From an uncultured Spirochaetia bacterium (GTDB lineage Bacteria; Spirochaetota; UBA6919): 11,433 nt of DNA. The notes under the pieces are model-generated. The model was not told where the DNA came from. It did not search any database and saw nothing but the letters and a program-made list of their open reading frames with translations. Both the position numbers and the translations under genes were made by a program. The stretch is taken from contig CAJXGR010000072.1 in the NCBI GenBank assembly GCA_913053665.1, positions 1 through 11,433 on the forward strand, written 5' to 3'. Shown one piece after another: positions 6,128 through 11,433 of this stretch; the stretch's first letter is position 1; every line of letters starts with the position of its first letter.

Positions 6128-7225
6128 TTAATAGGTGTAAATTCGAGGGACCCTCTTGCTGATGCTGGTCAAGACTTCATAAGGGATGAGGCCTGTACGT
6201 CTGGAGATGTCCTCTTCAGTGATTCCATCACCCAAAAGGATGACTTCCTCTCCAATGTCAATCTCATCAAGGCCTGTCACGTCTATCATAGTATAATCCA
6301 TACACACCCTCCCTATGACCGGGACTTTCCTGCCACAGACTGACACAATCCCCCTGTTTGACAGCAATGTGGACTGGCCATCCGCATACCCTATGGGTAA
6401 GACTGCTATCTTCATTTTAGCCTTTGCTATAAAAGTCCTGCCATAGCTCACTCCATCCCCTGCCTGGATCTCTTTGATTGAAAGGATCCGGGTTTTAAGG
6501 GTCGCTACTTTAGATAACTGTATCTGGCTCTGGACAAAGGCGGAAGGATAAGCCCCGTAGAGCATAATACCCGGTCTCACACCATCAAAGTGACTCTCCG
6601 GAAAGGCTATAATCGCCCCAGAATTGGCAAAATGGCTTGTAAGAGGTGATAAGGAGAGGTGCTGACAGCATTCCAGCAATTCCTTGAATTGGGCGATTTG
6701 CTGTCGCGTAAAGGCTTCATCGGGCAGATCGGCGCTGGGAAAATGGGAGTAAATACCTTCTATTTTTATATTTCGGAGGCCCACAAGTCTCTCGATGAAG
6801 GGAAAAGCATTCTTAATATCCACGCCAAGGCGGCCCATACCACTATCCACCTTGACATGGACGGGAACTTTGAGATTCTTTTTATAGGCAAAGTCATTGA
6901 GAGCCTTCGCTCTATGATAATCGATGAGGGTGGGTGTTACGGAAATATCGATCAGATCAGGGATTTCAGAGTCCATAAATGGGGCAAGCATGAGAATATT
7001 CTCACGGACCCCGTGATTCCTTAAGGTCTCAGCCTCTTCCAGGGGGCCTACAGCGAAATCCTTAAGACCTTCTTCGATTAAAGCCTTTGTCACAGCAGGA
7101 CTCCCCATCCCATAGGCATCGGCCTTGACCACTGCAAAGATCCTCTTACCCTTGACTCGCTCTCTGACCCTTTGGAGATTCTCTTTAATCGCCGTGATAT
7201 TCACTTCTAAGCATGTAGGACGCAT
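6128..7225 (-). CDS. alr: Alanine racemase
   Basis: A 365-residue, full-length PLP-dependent alanine racemase that converts L-alanine to D-alanine for peptidoglycan in the cytoplasm. The PLP-binding lysine is Lys34 in AVVKADAYGMG. The second catalytic base is Tyr261 in DGVSYGRTF. Arg132 in SGMGRLG, the HFANS segment (198-202), RPGIMLYG (217-224), GYADG (279-283) and the substrate-side CMDYTMIDVT (308-317) are all present. The N-terminal TIM barrel and C-terminal beta domain are both complete. The ATG start matches family starts and has a modest AGG about 8 bases upstream. Its codirectional neighbour pyrK is 106 bases upstream across a long palindrome, so a shared transcript is possible but not assured. 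Confidence 0.96.
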   Translation of the reverse strand: MRPTCLEVNITAIKENLQRVRERVKGKRIFAVVKADAYGMGSPAVTKALIEEGLKDFAVGPLEEAETLRNHGVRENILMLAPFMDSEIPDLIDISVTPTLIDYHRAKALNDFAYKKNLKVPVHVKVDSGMGRLGVDIKNAFPFIERLVGLRNIKIEGIYSHFPSADLPDEAFTRQQIAQFKELLECCQHLSLSPLTSHFANSGAIIAFPESHFDGVRPGIMLYGAYPSAFVQSQIQLSKVATLKTRILSIKEIQAGDGVSYGRTFIAKAKMKIAVLPIGYADGQSTLLSNRGIVSVCGRKVPVIGRVCMDYTMIDVTGLDEIDIGEEVILLGDGITEEDISRRTGLIPYEVLTSISKRVPRIYTY

Positions 7226-7262
7226 AGATCAAACCTGCCATTCATTTCAAACCCTATTGGAA

Positions 7263-7306
7263 TCAACCCTGTAGAGACGCGATTAATCGCGTCTCTACAG
7301 GGTTGA
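7263..7306. repeat. 44-base perfect palindrome between alr and pyrK
   Basis: The left arm TCAACCCTGTAGAGACGC plus GATT is followed directly by its exact reverse complement, centred between 7284 and 7285 with no spacer. It begins 25 bases past the pyrK stop. The core GTAGAGACGC...GCGTCTCTAC is a kind of intergenic palindrome I recall from several bacterial groups. On mRNA it would form a very stable hairpin and could terminate pyrK or protect its 3' end. The right flank reads TTGACAAG. Confidence 0.75.
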
Positions 7307-7331
7307 CAAGTGATAAACATTTGAATATAGA

Positions 7332-8087
7332 CTAAAAGATTAAATGACTGGCATTAAACACCGGCCCATCTTTACAGACCCTCTGATAACCCTTATGGCT
7401 TGGGAAAACACAGCCCAAACAGACCCCAAACCCACATCCCATAAAGTTATGGATGGACACATCGCAGGGAACTTCATGTTGAGAGCAGAGATCAGATACT
7501 GCCTTGAGCATAGGGATTGGCCCACAGGCGAAAACCTTGTGATCTTTATGAAGCTGATCCTTTAAAAGATCCGTGACAAATCCTTTGTACCCATAACTCC
7601 CGTCGTTAGTGGTGACCTCAACATTCATACCCGACTGGTTAAAGTCTTCTAGTCCAATGACATCGTCTTCACTCCGATAGCCTAAAATGAGTTCCATCGT
7701 GTGGGATTTTTCCAAAAGCCGTTCTCCAAAGAACAAAAGAGGGGCTATGCCTATGCCTCCCCCCACCAGAACAGGATGTTTCCCCGATAGATCATCAGAA
7801 AAGCAGTTCCCTAAAGGCCCGTGGCAGTTGATATATTCCCCTTTACTTCTTAGGGATAGAATGTGAGTTCCCTCGCCAATGACTTCGTAGAGTATATCTA
7901 CAAAGGAATCTCTAAGCCGATATATGCTGAATGGACGTCTCAATAGGGGCTGAATGGATGATTGCACCTGAATATGGAGGAACTGACCGGGTTGAGCCTT
8001 TTCGGCTATCTGGCTATCCTTGAGAGTTAATATATAAAATCGTCCTTTGAGATGACGATTCTCATGGATAAGACATTCTTGAATCAC
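7332..8087 (-). CDS. pyrK: Dihydroorotate dehydrogenase electron-transfer subunit (PyrK-type)
   Basis: A 251-residue flavin/iron-sulfur reductase that in the NAD-dependent class 1B enzyme passes electrons from PyrD-bound FMN to NAD+ in pyrimidine synthesis. The FAD motif RRPFSIY is at 50-56, the NAD-binding VGGGIGIAPL at 108-117 and CGPIPML at 188-194. The 2Fe-2S ligands are Cys218, Cys223, Cys226 and Cys238 in MGCGFGVCLGCV and GYQRVCKDGPVF, the PyrK spacing. The segment before the cluster reads SIHNF, where many PyrK proteins have a charged S-L-E motif. The start is GTG with a weak GGA site upstream. No pyrD lies in the window, so its partner is elsewhere or it serves another acceptor; related sulfide dehydrogenase subunits are the main alternative. 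Confidence 0.85.
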   Translation of the reverse strand: MIQECLIHENRHLKGRFYILTLKDSQIAEKAQPGQFLHIQVQSSIQPLLRRPFSIYRLRDSFVDILYEVIGEGTHILSLRSKGEYINCHGPLGNCFSDDLSGKHPVLVGGGIGIAPLLFFGERLLEKSHTMELILGYRSEDDVIGLEDFNQSGMNVEVTTNDGSYGYKGFVTDLLKDQLHKDHKVFACGPIPMLKAVSDLCSQHEVPCDVSIHNFMGCGFGVCLGCVFPSHKGYQRVCKDGPVFNASHLIF

Positions 8088-8119
8088 AGAGGCGTCCAGA
8101 ATAATGGTTTATACCAATC

Positions 8120-8156
8120 GTTTATAGGGGTAGGTTTCAAACCTGCCCCTATAAAC
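8120..8156. repeat. 37-base near-perfect palindrome between pyrK and the isomerase gene
   Basis: The arms GTTTATAGGGGTAGGTTT and AAACCTGCCCCTATAAAC surround a single C, with one G-T wobble. It lies 46 bases past the isomerase stop. The sequence differs from the two TAGAGACGC palindromes, but it has the same architecture and position, and TTGACA follows on the right. Confidence 0.7.
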
Positions 8157-8202
8157 AGTATTGACAAATCGACACAGCCGCCAGCAAATGGCAGAGGATG
8201 GG

Positions 8203-8844
8203 TCATTTTGCCTTTGTCAATGTGATGCTCTTCATTGTATCTCCCACACGGATTTTATCCACCACATTCTGACCTTCCGCGACATAACCGAAAACAGCAT
8301 AATTTCTATCTAAAAAGTTAACATCTTTAAGGGTAATATAAAATTGGCTGCTGGCACTATTGGGATCCTGGCTTCTGGCCATGGCAATCGCACCTTTTAA
8401 GTGCTGTAACACAGGTTTGCAGTCCTTTGGGGCTGTCTTACCAAGGATCATACGACCGTCATCACATAATATCTCAAGAGGAATCTCTTTTTTGGCCCCT
8501 CCAGTACCGTCTCCTTTTGGATCACCTCCCTGAATAACAAAGTTAGCCACCACTCTGTGGAAAGTTAATCCATCGTAAAATCCTCGTTTTGCTAAACTTA
8601 TGAAGTTGGCCGATGTCTTGGGAGCCTCTTTGGTAGCTAATTCCACCTTGATCGTTCCTTTATTTGTCTTTATGATAGCTGTCATCCCGGAAGATTCTTT
8701 ACTTACTTTCTGAAGGATCCTGTTTGTTGAGTCTTTTGGTGAGTTACTTTTCTTATCTGATTGACATTGACTTATAAAAACCAGTGTCACAAGGACAAGG
8801 AGAGAGGTTTTAATAGATAGCCACAAGGTATTTCGTGTTTTCAT
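8203..8844 (-). CDS. Cyclophilin-type peptidyl-prolyl cis-trans isomerase, probable lipoprotein
   Basis: A 213-residue cyclophilin that accelerates proline isomerisation during protein folding. An N-terminal hydrophobic stretch (~9-26) ends ISQC with Cys27, an atypical lipobox with Gln at -1, so it is probably a lipoprotein exported to the envelope. A polar linker (28-52) precedes the domain (~54-210). Catalytic features are Arg97 in TFHRVV, Phe102 and Gln105 in NFVIQGGDPKGDGTGG, AMARSQDPNSASSQFYI (154-170) and AVFGYV (183-188). A loop of about 10 extra residues before HLKGAIAMAR carries two cysteines, Cys127 and Cys142, which could form a disulfide. The start is ATG with AAGGAAG at a long distance of about 12 bases. 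It is divergent from the thioredoxin-NHL gene. Confidence 0.93.
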   Translation of the reverse strand: MKTRNTLWLSIKTSLLVLVTLVFISQCQSDKKSNSPKDSTNRILQKVSKESSGMTAIIKTNKGTIKVELATKEAPKTSANFISLAKRGFYDGLTFHRVVANFVIQGGDPKGDGTGGAKKEIPLEILCDDGRMILGKTAPKDCKPVLQHLKGAIAMARSQDPNSASSQFYITLKDVNFLDRNYAVFGYVAEGQNVVDKIRVGDTMKSITLTKAK

Positions 8845-8866
8845 AGTACTTTTAGACTTCCTTTTG

Positions 8867-8894
8867 TTTATATTGCTAATTGTGATCCATACAA
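8867..8894 (-). promoter_or_regulatory. Possible sigma-70 promoter for the isomerase gene
   Basis: On the minus strand TTGTAT and TATAAA are separated by 16 bases, with the -10 box about 22 bases before the ATG. The match is by eye only. Confidence 0.3.
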
Positions 8895-9140
8895 GTCTAT
8901 GGAATGATTTGTCCTTTTAAGATAGCAAAAATGAAGAATAAAGAAAACAGGATTTTTAAAACCCATAAAAAAAGTGAGGTTTTCCAGGCTGACGATCAAT
9001 GAGAACAGAGCGATACGGGACTTTATAATGATCCACCTGTTTCATTAGAAAAGGTCTGGATGACTGAGTGGCTCCCATAAAAATGGATGATCTTTTTAAG
9101 ATGGGTGTTTAGTAAATCAACTAATATCAATTAAGTATAT

Positions 9141-9144
9141 GAGG
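9141..9144 (+). promoter_or_regulatory. Ribosome binding site that sets the thioredoxin-NHL start
   Basis: GAGG lies 6 bases before the ATG at 9151. The earlier in-frame ATG at 9139 overlaps this site and has no such motif of its own, so 9151 is the likelier start. Confidence 0.65.
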
Positions 9145-9150
9145 CAAACA

Positions 9151-11145
9151 ATGAATTATAAATTACATTCTCTAATAAAAGGCTGGATCCTCCTTTTAGC
9201 CTTCACCATCACCGTGGGATGCAGCTCTAACACAAGCTCACAGGAGGCTAACAATGAGGGCCGCAAGTTTAAAGCCCCCGAACTCGTGGGTGGAAAAGGA
9301 TGGCTCAATGTCAAGAAACCCCTCACTCTGAAGAGTCTTAAGGGTAAAGTTGTCCTGCTGGACTTTTGGACCTTCTGCTGTATCAATTGCATCCACGTGA
9401 TCCCGGATCTCAAGTACCTGGAGAAGAAATATGGCCATCAGCTCGTGGTTATAGGGGTTCATTCAGCCAAGTTCAATAATGAGAAGGACATCAAGAACAT
9501 TCGACAGGCTGTTTTACGCCATGAGATTGAACATCCCGTGGTCAACGATGCGGATTTTGCCATCTGGAAAAGCTATGGGGTTCGCGCCTGGCCAAGTCTT
9601 GTCATTATTGATCCAGAGGGCTATGTGGTGGGTTATGTCTCCGGTGAAGGCCAGCGGAAACTTTTAGATCGGACGATCGCAGGGATTATCGAAAAACATA
9701 AGGACAAAATCAATGACTCACCCATTGCCCTAACTTTAGAGAAGGATAAAATCAAGTCGGAGAATCTCTACTTTCCAGGGAAAATATTGGCCAGCGAGGA
9801 ACTTAAACTCCTTTTCATCTCGGATAGTAATCATAATCGTATTCTCATCACTGACTTCAAGGGGAATGTGAAGGGCATAATCGGTGATAGTAAGGTTGGA
9901 CATAGGAATGGGACTTTTGAAGAAGCTCAGTTCAACCATCCACAAGGCATGGCGCTTAATGGTAACATCTTTTATGTTGCAGACACAGAGAATCACATGA
10001 TCCGTGAGGTGAACTTAAATACAAGAGCAGTTAAAACGATTGCTGGTACAGGTAAGCAAGTCCATGACCGTCAGGGTGGGCGTAAGGGTCAGCGTCAAGG
10101 ACTCAATTCCCCATGGGATCTTACTTTCATCAAGGATAAACTCTATATTGCCATGGCCGGAACCCATCAGATCTGGGAAATGGACATACAAAGCCAAGTC
10201 GTGAAGGCTGTAGTCGGTTCTGGGGCAGAGAATATAGTAGACGGCAAATTGAAGGAATCTCAGTTAGCCCAACCCAGCGGCTTAACGAGCGATGGTAATA
10301 AGCTTTACTTTGCAGATAGTGAAGTCTCAGCCATTCGATCCGCCGGTATTCATAGAGGAGGCAAGGTAAAAACCCTGATAGGCAAAGGCTTATTTAAGTT
10401 TGGCGATCAGGATGGCTTATTCAGTCAAGCTTTACTCCAACACCCTCTCGGAGTGGCTTATCACAACAAGAAACTCTATGTGGCGGATACGTACAATCAT
10501 AAGGTGAAGGTGATTCACTTAAAGTCCATGAGGATAGAAACCCTTGTGGGTAACGGCAAGTCAGGTTTTAAGGATGGGGGTCGGCGGATGGCTCAACTTT
10601 ATGAGCCGGGAGGCTTGAGTATTGCTGATCAAATGGTCTTTATCTCCGACACCAATAATCACGCGATACGGGTTTATAACTTGAAGACAATGAAACTAAA
10701 AACCCTCAAATTAGTCTTCAACAGTGGCTTAAAGATTAGCAGCCAGAACGATACTTCTTCTCACCCAGACTTAATGGTTAGGACACTGCCCAAAAGAGTC
10801 CTTGCAGCAGGGGCTGAGATCGACGTTGTGCTTGATTTATCCTTCGAGAAAGGCTATGGGCTCAATAAAGAGGCCCCCTCCAGCATAACCGTTGGATGGA
10901 AACGATCTAAGGGAAAGGGAATCAGCAAAAGGCTTAAGAAGCCAAAGACTAAAGTTTCCATTAGAACCTTATCTCATGGTAAAACAGGGGTGATTCAGGT
11001 GAAAGCGGATATATACTTCTGTCAGAAAAACGGCAGGGGCCTATGCTACATTAAGAGTTATGTGTTCAAACAGCCTGTCACCTTCTCCAGAAGGTCGAAA
11101 TTGAGGACATTGAAGTTTAGTCTATCGCCAAAAGCTGATAACTGA
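9151..11145 (+). CDS. Thioredoxin-NHL beta-propeller lipoprotein (NHLRC2-like)
   Basis: A 664-residue envelope protein from ATG 9151. Residues 1-24 are a lipoprotein signal ending TVGC (Cys24). The thioredoxin-like domain (~40-185) has FWTFCCINC, with active-site Cys77 and Cys80 and an extra Cys76, and the cis-proline Pro148 in VRAWPSL. An NHL propeller follows (~205-520) with about six blades, seen in repeated units such as FYVADTENHMIREV, LYVADTYNHKVKVI and VFISDTNNHAIRVY, each followed by a T-x-x-G-x-G turn. The C-terminal domain (~540-660) includes IYFCQKNGRGLCYIKS (Cys624, Cys632) and VFKQPV, as in NHLRC2-type proteins. The order Trx-NHL-C-terminal domain matches that family. Substrate and partners are unknown; a thiol-disulfide role outside the cytoplasmic membrane is inferred. 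Two TGA codons end it. Confidence 0.9.
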   Translation: MNYKLHSLIKGWILLLAFTITVGCSSNTSSQEANNEGRKFKAPELVGGKGWLNVKKPLTLKSLKGKVVLLDFWTFCCINCIHVIPDLKYLEKKYGHQLVVIGVHSAKFNNEKDIKNIRQAVLRHEIEHPVVNDADFAIWKSYGVRAWPSLVIIDPEGYVVGYVSGEGQRKLLDRTIAGIIEKHKDKINDSPIALTLEKDKIKSENLYFPGKILASEELKLLFISDSNHNRILITDFKGNVKGIIGDSKVGHRNGTFEEAQFNHPQGMALNGNIFYVADTENHMIREVNLNTRAVKTIAGTGKQVHDRQGGRKGQRQGLNSPWDLTFIKDKLYIAMAGTHQIWEMDIQSQVVKAVVGSGAENIVDGKLKESQLAQPSGLTSDGNKLYFADSEVSAIRSAGIHRGGKVKTLIGKGLFKFGDQDGLFSQALLQHPLGVAYHNKKLYVADTYNHKVKVIHLKSMRIETLVGNGKSGFKDGGRRMAQLYEPGGLSIADQMVFISDTNNHAIRVYNLKTMKLKTLKLVFNSGLKISSQNDTSSHPDLMVRTLPKRVLAAGAEIDVVLDLSFEKGYGLNKEAPSSITVGWKRSKGKGISKRLKKPKTKVSIRTLSHGKTGVIQVKADIYFCQKNGRGLCYIKSYVFKQPVTFSRRSKLRTLKFSLSPKADN

Positions 11146-11319
11146 TGAACTTACAACTTGTCCCTGTTAGAGAAATGAATTATCCTTAACTTAAGTTCTC
11201 AATCACTTGATGAGTTGAGTGACAAGTAGAAAGAAAGGATCAAAAGCTTTTATCTGGCTGTCGAATTACCTTTGAAGAGTGATCTTGACGGATCGATTAA
11301 ATATGAGTATGATTGAACC

Positions 11320-11433
11320 ATGAAGAAATCGAGATATGATCAGATCATAAAAGAGAATCTAAAAGGTGTGGTGGATGTTTTGATCACAAAGATTTTGGGC
11401 ATTCAGATGAAAGGGAATGTCATGCTGGAGACC
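11320..11433 (+). CDS. 5' fragment of a Rpn/PD-(D/E)XK-like transposase-type protein (tentative)
   Basis: An open frame from ATG, cut by the window end after 38 codons; an in-frame TGA at 11314 limits the start. The peptide opens KKSRYDQIIKENLKGVV and continues VLITKILGI. This resembles the N-terminus of Rpn-family (YhgA-like) nuclease or transposase-type proteins, which often begin with a K-x-x-R-Y-D-x-I-x-K-E-N pattern. The catalytic part lies beyond the window. No strong ribosome binding site is seen. The preceding 174 bases after the thioredoxin-NHL stop hold only weak dyads, including ACTTGTC/GACAAGT at 11156 and 11221. Confidence 0.5.
   Translation, partial: MKKSRYDQIIKENLKGVVDVLITKILGIQMKGNVMLET

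Larger units (their letters stand above)
8845..9150. other. Divergent intergenic region
   Basis: 306 AT-rich bases between two divergent starts, so it should hold both promoters. A candidate is given for the leftward gene. For the rightward gene TAATAT at 9122-9127 could be a -10 box, but no good -35 is seen. An AAAACC/GGTTTT inverted pair near 8957-8986 has too large a loop to be convincing. No gene or RNA was recognised. Confidence 0.5.

Noticed and set aside
6659..7024. 121-codon plus-strand frame
   Set aside because: Antisense to the alanine racemase coding region, which has intact catalytic motifs.
6037..8156. CRISPR array made of the three intergenic palindromes
   Set aside because: Only three copies, about 1 kb apart, of differing sequence and separated by whole genes.

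Overview
The window looks like the end of a contig from an uncultured Gram-negative bacterium of moderate GC, probably a metagenome assembly. Envelope-directed products support a Gram-negative cell: two probable lipoproteins and two proteins with N-terminal hydrophobic anchors. The phylum cannot be fixed from the sequence. The mix of CHASE2 cyclase, PyrK, a thioredoxin-NHL lipoprotein and abundant intergenic palindromes would suit a deltaproteobacterial or SAR324-like lineage, but that is a guess.

Left edge (1-1298, + strand): the C-terminal part of an iron-containing alcohol dehydrogenase is followed, with a 4-base overlap, by a class I glutamine amidotransferase. The first ~100-117 bases do not belong to the dehydrogenase. 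Read on the minus strand they encode the cysteine-rich C-terminus of a B12-dependent ribonucleotide reductase (NrdJ), at about 65% GC. The left end is therefore a chimeric join or a real rearrangement.

Signalling block (1314-5454, - strand): two tandem paralogous DUF4384-type proteins (A, 4759-5454; B, 3961-4617) lie upstream of a CHASE2-class III adenylate cyclase with a TPR-like tail (1314-3863). All read leftward, with small hairpins between them. The layout suggests extracytoplasmic proteins feeding a CHASE2 sensor that makes cAMP. This is the most interesting unit in the window.

Intergenic region (5455-6127): no convincing gene, but several dyad-symmetric elements and a MITE-like nested inverted repeat.

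Housekeeping block (6128-8844, - strand): alanine racemase (alr), the PyrK electron-transfer subunit of dihydroorotate dehydrogenase with no pyrD beside it, and a probable cyclophilin-type peptidyl-prolyl isomerase lipoprotein. A palindrome of 26-44 bases follows the stop codon of each of the three genes.

Right part (9151-11433, + strand): a lipoprotein with a thioredoxin domain, an NHL beta-propeller and a C-terminal domain resembling NHLRC2, divergent from the isomerase. It is followed by the 5' end of a gene resembling Rpn/PD-(D/E)XK-type transposase-like proteins, cut by the window edge.
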